Source: Candidatus Villigracilis adiacens (GTDB lineage: Bacteria; Chloroflexota; Anaerolineae; Anaerolineales; Villigracilaceae). From it: a DNA stretch of 64,000 nt. Below the pieces are notes generated by a model, which searched no databases, was not told the DNA's origin, and saw only the letters and a list, made by a program, of their open reading frames with translations. The stretch is from NCBI GenBank assembly GCA_016703605.1, contig JADJBU010000026.1, forward strand, positions 124,001 to 188,000. Direction: 5' to 3'. Position 1 is the stretch's first letter, and each line of letters begins with the position of its first letter. Position numbers and translations under genes: made by a program. This document shows, in pieces, positions 54,040-62,249 of this stretch.

Positions 54040-54193
54040 CCACTTCCCACTTCCCACCCCCCCACCTCCCACTGTCGTCGCCGCCGCCTTTAATTCCCTG
54101 CCTGGAGATTGTGGACTGCTCGCTACAACCTTCAACTTTCAACTTTCAACTTTTCACCCTTCATCCTTCATCCTTCCTCCCTCATCCTTCCCC
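54040..54193. repeat. heptamer arrays between methyltransferase and MFS genes
   Basis: ACTTCCC-type units (54043-54075) and CAACTTT x3 followed by TCATCCT-type units (54127-54190) fill most of the spacer in 7-bp steps. The MFS start codon lies immediately after, so no ordinary ribosome-binding site is visible. Confidence 0.8.
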
Positions 54194-55387
54194 ATGATCT
54201 ACCTCCTCATCGAATTCCTCGACGAACTCGTCTTCGGCGTCGGCGAGACCGCCTGGCCCCTCATCCGCGACGACCTCAACCTGACCTACTCGCAGATCGG
54301 ACTCGCGCTCTCCGTCCCCGGAATCATCGCCGCCTTCATCGAACCCTTCATCGGCATCCTCGGCGACGTCTGGCGCAGGCGCCTGCTCATCATCATCGGC
54401 GGTTTGTTTTTCACCGTTTCCCTGTTCCTCACATCTGCCAGCCATTCTTTCCTCTTTCTTCTTTCCTCTTTCATCCTCTTCAACCCCTCCTCCGGCGCAT
54501 ACGTCAACCTCTCGCAAGCCAACCTCATGGACAGCGACGAGTCACGCCACGAACAAAACATGGCGCGTTGGACCTTCGCCGGTTCGCTGGGAGTCGTCAC
54601 CGGTCCGCTGCTCCTCGGTTTGTTCGTTTATCTCGGCTTGGGTTGGCGCGGGACGTACGCCCTGCTCGCCTCCCTCTCGACCTTGAGCCTGTTCGTCGCC
54701 ATCCGCTTTCTCCCCGCCGACAAAAAAGCGACTCCCTTCCCATCCTTCCAAGAAGTCTTCGACGGGTTCAAAGCCGCGTTCGCCGCGCTCAAACGAAAGG
54801 AAGTCTGGCGCTGGTTGATCCTGCTCGAATTCGCCGACCTGATGCTCGACGTCCTCTTCAGTTTCCTCGCGCTCTACTTTGTAGATGTTGCTGGTGTAAC
54901 GAACGCACAAGCGGGCATCGCCGTCATCGTCTGGCTCGTCATGGGACTCATCACCGACTTCCTCTTCATCCCCTACGTGGACAAACAAAAAGACACCATT
55001 CAATATCTGCGCCGTACCGCCTTCCTCAACACCATCGCCTTCGTCGGCTTCATGCTCGTCCCCGGCTTCATACCAAAGATAATATTCATTATCCTTGTCA
55101 ACCTCTTCAACACCGGCTGGTATCCCATCCTGCAAGGACGGTTATACTCCAGCCTGCCCGGTCAGAGCGCCAGCGTCATGGCAATCGGCGCCGTCACCGA
55201 CCCGCTGATGAAACTCCTCCCGCTCCTCATCGGCGCCCTCGCAGATCAATTCGGTCTCGGCACCGCCATGTGGATTCTCATCCTCGGTCCACTCGCATTG
55301 CTCATCGGACTTCCTCAAAATGGGCAAAAGTCGCAAGTCGAAAGTCCCCCCCGACCTTTGACCTTCAACCTTCGACCTGATACCTGA
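54194..55387 (+). CDS. major facilitator superfamily transporter
   Basis: 397 residues, about eleven to twelve hydrophobic helices, an MFS loop-like GILGDVWRRRLLII after helix 2, and a central cytoplasmic loop with DKKATPFPSFQEVFDGF. Substrate unknown. Residues about 85-96 (SFLFLLSSFILF) are encoded by a TTCTTTC/CTCTTTC heptamer array (54445-54479). The C-terminal ~20 residues (QVESPPRPLTFNLRPDT) derive wholly from another array whose unit TACCTGA provides the stop codon. Confidence 0.85.
   Translation: MIYLLIEFLDELVFGVGETAWPLIRDDLNLTYSQIGLALSVPGIIAAFIEPFIGILGDVWRRRLLIIIGGLFFTVSLFLTSASHSFLFLLSSFILFNPSSGAYVNLSQANLMDSDESRHEQNMARWTFAGSLGVVTGPLLLGLFVYLGLGWRGTYALLASLSTLSLFVAIRFLPADKKATPFPSFQEVFDGFKAAFAALKRKEVWRWLILLEFADLMLDVLFSFLALYFVDVAGVTNAQAGIAVIVWLVMGLITDFLFIPYVDKQKDTIQYLRRTAFLNTIAFVGFMLVPGFIPKIIFIILVNLFNTGWYPILQGRLYSSLPGQSASVMAIGAVTDPLMKLLPLLIGALADQFGLGTAMWILILGPLALLIGLPQNGQKSQVESPPRPLTFNLRPDT
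54445..54479. repeat. heptamer tandem repeat inside the MFS gene
   Basis: TTCTTTC CTCTTTC, again TTCTTTC CTCTTTC, then ATCCTCT. The pyrimidine-rich units encode Phe/Leu/Ser, compatible with a membrane helix. Confidence 0.75.
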
Positions 55388-55401
55388 CACCTGACACTTG
55401 A
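55326..55401. repeat. heptamer array spanning the MFS stop and hemW start
   Basis: AAAAGTC GCAAGTC then GAAAGTC (55326-55346), then seven consecutive 7-mers from 55353: GACCTTT GACCTTC, AACCTTC GACCTGA, TACCTGA CACCTGA, CACTTGA. The TGA at 55385-55387 ends the transporter, and the TTG at 55398-55400 is the only plausible start for hemW. Confidence 0.85.
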
Positions 55402-56654
55402 ACCCCGACACCTCCCTCTACCTCCACATCCCCTTCTGCGCCCACCGCTGCGCCTACTGCGACTTCAACACCTACGCCGGGCAGGAGTCTTTGATTCCCG
55501 CCTACGTGGACGCGCTTATCAAAGAGATCAACTGGATCAGCAACCAATTACCAATTACCAATTACCAATCCACCCAAACGATCTTCTTCGGAGGAGGAAC
55601 CCCATCGCTTCTTTCCGGTACTCAAATTGATTCCGTTATGTCAGCCTTATCCTCCGCCTTTAGTGTTTCTCCCGATGCAGAGATCACCATCGAAGCCAAT
55701 CCCGGCACGATCTCACCAGCCAAATTCGACGCGATTCGCAAGGCGGGCGTCAACCGAATCAGTTTCGGCGTGCAATCCACCATCACCGAAGAACTGCGGA
55801 TGCTCGAACGTTCGCACGATTTCTTCACCGTCATCGAAGCGGTATCCGCTGCAAGAAAAGCCGGGTTCAATAACCTCAACCTCGACTTAATCTATGCCCT
55901 GCCACAGCAAACGCTTCAATCCTGGCAGACCACCGTCAAGCGGATTTTGGACTTACAGCCCGAACACATCTCCGCCTACGCCCTCACACTGGAGCATGGC
56001 ACTCCCTTCGGGCGTTGGTCCCAGCGCGGACTACTCCCCATCCCCGACCCCGATCTCGCCGCCGATATGTACGAATGGACGATGGACTATTTACAGCAAT
56101 CTGGATACGAACAGTATGAGATTTCCAATTGGGCGAAGCAGAAAGCGAAAGGCGGAGGGCAGAAGGCTGACGACTCTGCCTTCCGCCTTCTGCCTTCCGC
56201 CTTTGTTTGCCGCCACAACCTGCAATACTGGCGCTCCCTCCCCTACCTCGGTCTCGGCGCCGGCGCGCATGGATATGCAAATGGCTATCGCTATTCAAAC
56301 GTTCTTCGGATCAAAACCTACATCGAGCGATTGACCAATTACCAATTACCCATTACCCATTACCCATTAACCCCCGCCACAGTCAACCAACACAAACAAT
56401 CGCGCAAAGACGACATCTCCGATTACATGATCAACAACCTCCGGCTGGTACAAACCGGTGTCGCTGACTCAGACTTCAGGTCCCGTTTTGGAGCCGGGCT
56501 TTTGGACGTCTTCCCCAAAGAGATCGAAGAACTCGTCAACGCAGGTCTGCTCGAAAGAAAAACTTCCGAAGTCTTTGAAACTTCGGAAGTTTACCGGCTC
56601 ACACGCCGCGGGAGGCTATTGGGAAACCAGGTCTTCCTGCGCTTTGTCGGCTAA
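55398..56654 (+). CDS. hemW: HemW-like radical SAM heme chaperone / coproporphyrinogen dehydrogenase relative
   Basis: 418 residues from a TTG start. Radical SAM cluster motif PFCAHRCAYCDFN: the residue after the third Cys region is Asp-Phe as in HemW, not the extra Cys of HemN, so heme trafficking is more likely than coproporphyrinogen oxidation. GGGTPSLL, IEANPGTI, NRISFGVQS and NLDLIYALPQQT are typical. Four repeat-derived inserts interrupt the family pattern: 55542-55570, 56121-56205, 56335-56369 and a small palindrome at 56563-56595 (ACTTCCGAAGT/ACTTCGGAAGT). All keep the frame. Confidence 0.9.
   Translation: MNPDTSLYLHIPFCAHRCAYCDFNTYAGQESLIPAYVDALIKEINWISNQLPITNYQSTQTIFFGGGTPSLLSGTQIDSVMSALSSAFSVSPDAEITIEANPGTISPAKFDAIRKAGVNRISFGVQSTITEELRMLERSHDFFTVIEAVSAARKAGFNNLNLDLIYALPQQTLQSWQTTVKRILDLQPEHISAYALTLEHGTPFGRWSQRGLLPIPDPDLAADMYEWTMDYLQQSGYEQYEISNWAKQKAKGGGQKADDSAFRLLPSAFVCRHNLQYWRSLPYLGLGAGAHGYANGYRYSNVLRIKTYIERLTNYQLPITHYPLTPATVNQHKQSRKDDISDYMINNLRLVQTGVADSDFRSRFGAGLLDVFPKEIEELVNAGLLERKTSEVFETSEVYRLTRRGRLLGNQVFLRFVG
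55542..55570. repeat. CCAATTA heptamer array in hemW (first)
   Basis: CCAATTA three times from 55544 plus a partial fourth (CCAATCC). It encodes NQLPITNYQ. Confidence 0.85.
56121..56205. repeat. inverted heptamer array in hemW
   Basis: Purine-rich 7-mers (GCAGAAA, GCGAAAG, GCGGAGG, GCAGAAG) are followed after 12 bases by their pyrimidine-rich complement (GCCTTCC GCCTTCT and GCCTTCC GCCTTTG), so the segment can form a long hairpin. It encodes about 28 residues not expected in HemW. Confidence 0.8.
56335..56369. repeat. CCAATTA/CCCATTA heptamer array in hemW (second)
   Basis: CCAATTA twice then CCCATTA three times, exactly tandem. It encodes TNYQLPITHYPL, nearly the same residues as the first array in another phase. 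Confidence 0.88.
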
Positions 56655-56655
56655 A

Positions 56656-57717
56656 TTAGCCCGGTGTGCAAACGCAATAGGGCCAGTCTGACCAGCCCCA
56701 CGGGCAGTTGCCGGGATCTGGGCTGCCAGTTGCGTCACAACTGTTCTGGTCGGGGGGAGGCGCAGTCCCGCCGGGTCCAGGCTGGCGCGGATTTGCAAAT
56801 ACCGGCTGAACAATGACCGGGCAGACTTTTGGCTCAAATAAAGTCGGTTTGAAGCCAACTGCCTGATAGCAGGTATTGTCAACTGCGAAGAGGGCTTTCA
56901 AGGGATAGGTTGGGTTCTCACGGACCGGCGAACCAGCATCGGACTCTTTGAAGTAATCCACATAGTCGAGACGCGCCGCATCTTTTAATCCCGCATCTGC
57001 CATAACTGAATAGAAGAAGACGCCGCCGGAAAAGGTTTTTTTGATTGCAAATTGAACAGTTGCGAATTCACCGGCGTTGATCCGTACCCAGGCGGTATCG
57101 GGGTCGGTCCCGATATTTTCAGCGGGCTTGTGAATCAGCGAATCAAATCCGTTTCCCGTAAACACCGCATCGGAACGCGAAGCGGAAGCCCCGGCGGTAT
57201 CGCGGTTCGTATCGGTAAAGATGGAAATATTCTCCGTTGCCCATTCCTCTGAATAGGGCGGGTCGGCGGCGATCAGAAAATCGCCGAAACTATCCGCGTT
57301 GGTATCCAATTCGACCGCGAAGCGAATTTCCGGCGTATTGTTTGGATTCTTACCAACCAGTTCTATCGAGATATAGTACCAGGTATCGTCTTCGCTAATT
57401 CCAAAGGAGGCAATATCCACGTCGGGCAGGTAGGCCATGTCCTGCGTAAACGGGCGCTCAAGGCGGTTGATCTCAAAGGAATCACCATAAGGGGCGCGTT
57501 TGTCCGGCGCAGTATCGTCGGAGGTGACGTCTGGATACGGCTGCACGCTGGAAGATGATGCCGGAATATCCTGATGGTCAACGGCAGTCGGGTCGGGCGG
57601 CGATTGGGAGGGAACTTCCGTGGGAGGGGGTAATGTCTCGGTTGGCGGCGGCGAGCCTGGCAGGTTGCATGACGCAATCAACAACACGAGAAGCGGGAAA
57701 ACCATTTTTTTATTCAT
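56656..57717 (-). CDS. lipoprotein of unknown function
   Basis: 353 residues. Lipobox IASC (Cys17), Pro/Thr linker to about 75, then a ~200-residue domain (SFEINRLERPFTQDMAYLPDVDIASFGISEDDTWYYISIEL, EIRFAVELDTNADSFGDFLIA) with a beta-sandwich appearance similar to DOMON/carbohydrate-binding-like modules. A Pro-rich Cys-containing tail follows (CPWGWSDWPYCVCTPG). AAAAAAGGAGCAGAG precedes the ATG. Convergent with hemW, one base between stops. Confidence 0.78.
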   Translation of the reverse strand: MNKKMVFPLLVLLIASCNLPGSPPPTETLPPPTEVPSQSPPDPTAVDHQDIPASSSSVQPYPDVTSDDTAPDKRAPYGDSFEINRLERPFTQDMAYLPDVDIASFGISEDDTWYYISIELVGKNPNNTPEIRFAVELDTNADSFGDFLIAADPPYSEEWATENISIFTDTNRDTAGASASRSDAVFTGNGFDSLIHKPAENIGTDPDTAWVRINAGEFATVQFAIKKTFSGGVFFYSVMADAGLKDAARLDYVDYFKESDAGSPVRENPTYPLKALFAVDNTCYQAVGFKPTLFEPKVCPVIVQPVFANPRQPGPGGTAPPPDQNSCDATGSPDPGNCPWGWSDWPYCVCTPG

Positions 57718-57897
57718 CTCTGCTCCTTTTTTGTTCGGCAGCCGGTCGCAGGGTATTATTCAGGATAATCTTGGAATACCTGCCGGGTAACACGCCAGAA
57801 AATTGGTTTCGACCAGTCATGTATTATTACCTTGTCTGTGATTGATAATCAATCAACCATTGGTAATAAGGCGTCTCATTTCGGCGCGAATCAAATA

Positions 57898-57925
57898 CCC
57901 CCGCCGGGTTTTCAGGCGGGGGCTT
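57898..57925 (-). terminator. terminator of ppdK
   Basis: CCCCCGCC (57898-57905) and GGCGGGGG (57915-57922) 7 bp past the stop. The T tract on the minus strand is weak. Confidence 0.7.
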
Positions 57926-57931
57926 TGACTG

Positions 57932-60750
57932 TCACTTTCCAGAACTTTTCTTTTTTGCCTTCAAGATTTTTTTAACAGGCATCTTCTTCGGTTTCACTGG
58001 CGCCTTCTTCGCGGGTTTATGAGTCAACGCCGCATGAGCCGCGGCGAGGCGCGCAATCGGCACGCGGAAGGGCGAGCAGGAGACGTAGTTGTTGCCAATA
58101 ATGTGGCACCACTCGATGGACTCGGGATCGCCGCCATGTTCGCCGCAGATGCCCACTTCGAGGTTGGGGCGGGTTTCGCGCCCATCCTTGATCGCCCATT
58201 TCATCAAGCGCCCCACACCGTGACGGTCGAGCGTTTGGAAGGGGTTCTTCTTGAGGATGCCCTGCTCCTGGTAAATATCAAGGAAGTTACGTTCAGCGTC
58301 ATCGCGGGAATAGGCAAAGGTCATCTGGGTCAGGTCGTTTGTACCGAAGGAGAAGAATTCCGCCCGCTTGGCAACGGTCTCACCGGTGAGCGCGGCGCGC
58401 GGGACTTCGATCATGGTTCCAAACTTATACCCGAATTTGATTCCTTTTTCCGCCATGACGGTTTTCGCAATTCGTTCCAGCCGCGGTTGGATCCAATCCA
58501 GTTCCTTTTCCGTTCCCACCAGCGGGATCATGATCTCAGGCTTCACTTTGATGCCGCGCTTGGAGCAGTCGGCAGCCGCTTCAAACACGGCGCGCACCTG
58601 CATTTCAACGATGCCGGGCATGGCAATGCTCAAACGCACGCCGCGCAGCCCCATCATCGGGTTGGATTCGTGCATCCCGCGCACCGCGGCAAGCAAATGT
58701 TCCTTTTCAGAAAGTCCGTTTGTTTCGTCCTTGAGGCGCATGGTAATGACCTCTTCGAGGAGCTTTTCTTCGTCGGGCATGAACTCGTGCAGGGGCGGGT
58801 CGATCAAACGGATGATGACCGGGTATCCATCCATCGCTTCGAACAAGCCGTCAAAATCCTTGCGTTGGTGCGGCAGGAGCAGGTTCAGCGCTTCGTCCCG
58901 CTCTTCGCTGGTCTCCGCCAGAATCATACGCTGGACGATGGGCAGGCGTTCCGGCTCGAAGAACATGTGCTCGGTACGGCACAAGCCGATGCCAACAGCG
59001 CCATAGGAACGGGCGCGGCGGGCATCCTTCGGGTAGTCGGCGTTCGCCCAGACCTGCAACCCGCGGGTCGGATAGCCCCTGGCAACCGCCTCGCGGATGT
59101 TGCCGCGCGCGCAAATTTCATCCGCCCATTTGAGCAGGGTCATCAATTCCTTTTGTTCCTCCAGCGATGGCTCGGAGGTGGGTATCTTACCGGCAAAGAC
59201 CTTGCCGGTTGTGCCATCCACCGATATCCAATCGCCTTCGTTCAACGTGGTCCCGCCCACGGTCATGGTGCGTTTCTCAAGGTTGATCTTGATGGTGGAA
59301 GCGCCCACCACACAGGGATTCCGAATTGACGCGCCACCACAGCCGCATGGGATGTCGCGCCGCCTTCGCTGGTCAGCACGCCCCTGGCGGCGATCATGCC
59401 ATGAACGTCGTCCGGTTTGGTAAACGGACGCACCATGATGGTATCCTGCTTGTATTCCTTGGCGTATTCTTCGGCTTTGTCGGCATCGAAATAGATCTGT
59501 CCAACCGCCGCGCCGGGAGAGGCGTTCACGCCCTTCGCCAGGAATTTACCTTCCTTCTCCGCCTTATCCATGGCTTCATCATTGAATTGCGGGTGGAGCA
59601 GGGCATCCACCTGGTCGGGAGTAACGCGCATAACCGCCTGGTCGCGGGTGATCAAACCTTCATTCGCCATGTCCACCGCGATCTTGACTGCTGCCTTCGC
59701 GGTGCGCTTGCCCACGCGGGTTTGGAGCATCCACAACTTGCCGCGCTCCACGGTGAACTCGACATCCTGCATGTCGGTGTAATGTTTTTCGAGCCTGCCT
59801 GTGATCGTCATGAACTGCTTGTAGGCTTCGGGCATGTATTTCCTGAGGTTTTCGATGGCGTCCGTATTGCGGATGCCCGCCACTACATCCTCGCCCTGCG
59901 CGTTGAGCAGGTACTCGCCCATCATCTTTTTCTCGCCTGTCGAGGGATTGCGCGTGAACGCCACGCCGGTTGCCGAATCGTCGCCCATGTTCCCGAATGC
60001 CATCGTACAGATATTCACGGCGGTTCCGAGCGCGTCGGATATGCCCTCCTTGCGGCGATATGCCAAAGCCCGTTTCCCATTCCAGGATTTGAAGACCGCC
60101 TCGGTCGCCAGCGACAGTTGTTTATATGGGTCCTGGGGGAAATCCTTCCCGCAGGCTTTTTTGTATGCCTGTTTATAGATCGCGACGACTTCCTTCCAGT
60201 CTTCCGCCCTCATTTCAATATCCAGTTTGTACCCCTTTTTCTTTTTATATTCATCCAGCGGATGTTCGAACGCCTCATCATCGATGTCCATCACCACGGT
60301 TCCGAACATTTCGACCACGCGGCGGTACGAGTCCCAGACGAAGCGCTCATTCTTCGTTGCGGCGATCAGTCCATCCGCAACCTCATCGGTCAACCCGATG
60401 TTGAGAATGGTATTCATCATGCCGGGCATCGAGAATTTTGCGCCGGATCGGCACGAGACCAGCAGGGGGTTCTTTGGGTCGCCGAATTTCTTGCCGGTTG
60501 CCTTCTCGATGACCTTCAACGCCTTGAGTTCCTGGTCCCACATGCCTGCGGGAAATTTACCCGCATTCTGGTACGCATTACAAGCCTCGGTCGTTACGGT
60601 AAAAAATGGCGGCACGGGAACCCTGGCGCGGGTCATATCGAGCAGCCCCGCCCCCTTCCCGCCAACGATGGCTTTCACGCCGTCCCATGAACCTCCGGCG
60701 CGTTTTTCGACCTGCTTTACCTCGTTATAAAGGTATACCCATTTCGTCAT
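57932..60750 (-). pseudogene. ppdK: pyruvate phosphate dikinase, interrupted by one frameshift
   Basis: Two overlapping frames together give a full PPDK of about 940 residues, which interconverts pyruvate, ATP and Pi with PEP, AMP and PPi. The upstream frame (60750-59263) has the nucleotide-binding N-terminus and the phosphohistidine loop TSEGGATSHAAVVARQFGIP. The downstream frame resumes at VVGASTIKINLEKRTMTVGG and holds the PEP/pyruvate barrel (GLCRTEHMF, FGTNDLTQMT, GICGEHGGDP). The shift is near 59312, where CCTGTGTGGTGGG would need one more T to read P-C-V-V-G. The C-terminus carries a Lys/Pro-rich tail (about 28 residues). Everything else is intact, so a consensus error is likely. AGGAGGTTGTC precedes the ATG. 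Confidence 0.9.
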
Positions 60751-60985
60751 GACAACCTCCTGGTTAGGACAAGTATTGGCATTTCATTTGTTTATTGTGA
60801 AATATTGTACCAAAAAGAGTCCAATTGGTAACTGACAAATATCACTGGATGGGTGGATTTCAATCCACGAATTGGACACGCGGTATCCAAAACACCTGTA
60901 AACACATTGCAAAGTAAATTCCAAAGTAATTGGATGATAATGACCCCGAGGCGCATATCAATGTGCCTCAGGGATTACTTAAAAT
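60751..60985. other. intergenic region upstream of ppdK and the response regulator
   Basis: 235 bp divergent spacer, A+T-rich. GTCCAATT (60819-60826) and AATTGGAC (60870-60877) are inverted, enclosing GTGGATT/AATCCAC; this could be a protein-binding site or cruciform. No gene seen. Confidence 0.45.
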
Positions 60986-61426
60986 ATGACAATCAATCAA
61001 AAAATACTTGTGATCGACGACGATCTCGCGGTAACAGAACTCATGAGCATGTTGTTAAAGACCTTCGGTTTCGAAGTGCTGACCACCAACAACGGACTGG
61101 AAGGCATTCGCCTTGTGAAGGAGTTCGAACCCAACGTCGTCCTGCTTGATCTAATGATGCCCGATGTGGACGGCTGGCAGGTTTGCAAAAGCATCCGCAA
61201 AACCAGCAATGTGCCGATTCTCGTCCTTTCCGCGCTCAATGAGCCGCGCATGGTTGCCAGCGTGCTGGATGCCGGCGCGGACGATTTCCTCGTTAAACCT
61301 GTTCCCAGCGGCGTCCTGGTCGCCAACATCAAGAAGTTGATCCGTCGCAACACCGGCTCACTGGATGCCAGCATGTTAAAAAAAACTGACCGATTTGCCC
61401 AGGCGGGCAGCCCGCTTCCCTCCTGA
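60986..61426 (+). CDS. stand-alone receiver-domain response regulator
   Basis: 146 residues. Receiver fold with acidic pair VIDDDLAV, phosphoacceptor Asp in VVLLDLMMPDVDGWQV, Ser in VLSAL and Lys in FLVKPV. There is no output domain, only a ~25-residue tail. No kinase is adjacent. Probably signals by protein contact. Confidence 0.9.
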   Translation: MTINQKILVIDDDLAVTELMSMLLKTFGFEVLTTNNGLEGIRLVKEFEPNVVLLDLMMPDVDGWQVCKSIRKTSNVPILVLSALNEPRMVASVLDAGADDFLVKPVPSGVLVANIKKLIRRNTGSLDASMLKKTDRFAQAGSPLPS

Positions 61427-61445
61427 CCCAAAACATGGCTGCAAT

Positions 61446-61484
61446 AAAACCGCCCACTCCATTGCGGAGGCGGGCGGTTTTGAT
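61446..61484. terminator. bidirectional terminator
   Basis: AAAACCGCCC (61446-61455) pairs with GGGCGGTTTT (61472-61481), between convergent genes. Confidence 0.88.
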
Positions 61485-62249
61485 TTAAGCCATGCCTTTC
61501 AGCGCAAGCGCGGTCTCTTCCGGCATTTCCAGCATGGGCATGTGACCGCCGCCATATAGCGCTGACAAGACGGCGGACGGCAGGATGGCTTTGATCTCCA
61601 ACGCGCGTTCAATCGGAATCAATTCGTCGGCATCGCCGTGGATCAAAAAAACCGGGCGGTTAAAAGAAGCAAGAAAAGCGGATGAATCCTCGCGTTCCGC
61701 CATGGCTTTGAGCGCGCCGATCACGCCGGTGACGGTTTGTTCTTCCATAAGCGGTCGGATGCGGGATCGCGCGCCTGGGCTGGCGGTTAGTTTTCCGATC
61801 ATCGCCTCCACAACAACCCGGACGCCTTTCTCAGCCGCTTCAGCCGCTGTTTTATACCTGACCTCTTTACGTTCCAAAGAATCGCCCGCGGCTTGCGAGG
61901 CGACCAAAGCCAGGCGGTGGACGCGTTCCGGGTATTGTTTTGCAAAGGCAAGCGCGACATAACCGCCCATCGAATGACCCGCCAGGGATGTCTTTCCGAT
62001 CCCCAGCGCGTCCAGTAATGAGACGAGGTCCCGCGCCATGTCGGCTGTCGAATAAAATTTGTCCACCGTGGAGGATTCGCCAAATCCGCGCAGGTCCGGG
62101 AGGATGAGGTCGAATTCACCTTCAAGCAGGGGTGCAACGTCCATCCAAATGGAATGGTCGAACGGGAAACCGTGAATCAGGAGCAGGGGCGACCCGCTTC
62201 CGCGGCGGTCATAGGCAAGGTCGAACCCATCGAGAGCGATCTTTTTCAT
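61485..62249 (-). CDS. alpha/beta hydrolase
   Basis: 254 residues. Oxyanion motif LIHGFPFDHS, nucleophile elbow GHSMGG, acid in HGDADELIP and catalytic His in GGGHMPMLE. Substrate not predictable. Its ATG overlaps the stop of the CCA-adding enzyme gene by 4 bp (ATGA). Confidence 0.9.
   Translation of the reverse strand: MKKIALDGFDLAYDRRGSGSPLLLIHGFPFDHSIWMDVAPLLEGEFDLILPDLRGFGESSTVDKFYSTADMARDLVSLLDALGIGKTSLAGHSMGGYVALAFAKQYPERVHRLALVASQAAGDSLERKEVRYKTAAEAAEKGVRVVVEAMIGKLTASPGARSRIRPLMEEQTVTGVIGALKAMAEREDSSAFLASFNRPVFLIHGDADELIPIERALEIKAILPSAVLSALYGGGHMPMLEMPEETALALKGMA

Noticed and set aside
54040..54193. Possible CRISPR array
   Set aside because: Units are 7 bp, directly tandem and without spacers.
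54109..55380. Long open frame in another phase over the MFS gene
   Set aside because: Arg/His/Pro-rich shadow; the MFS frame has clear transmembrane helices.
59300..59320. Programmed frameshift in ppdK
   Set aside because: No slippery sequence or stimulatory structure is evident; PPDK is not known to need one.
58019..59329. 436-residue open frame antisense to ppdK
   Set aside because: His/Arg-rich translation without domains; overlaps the PPDK barrel.
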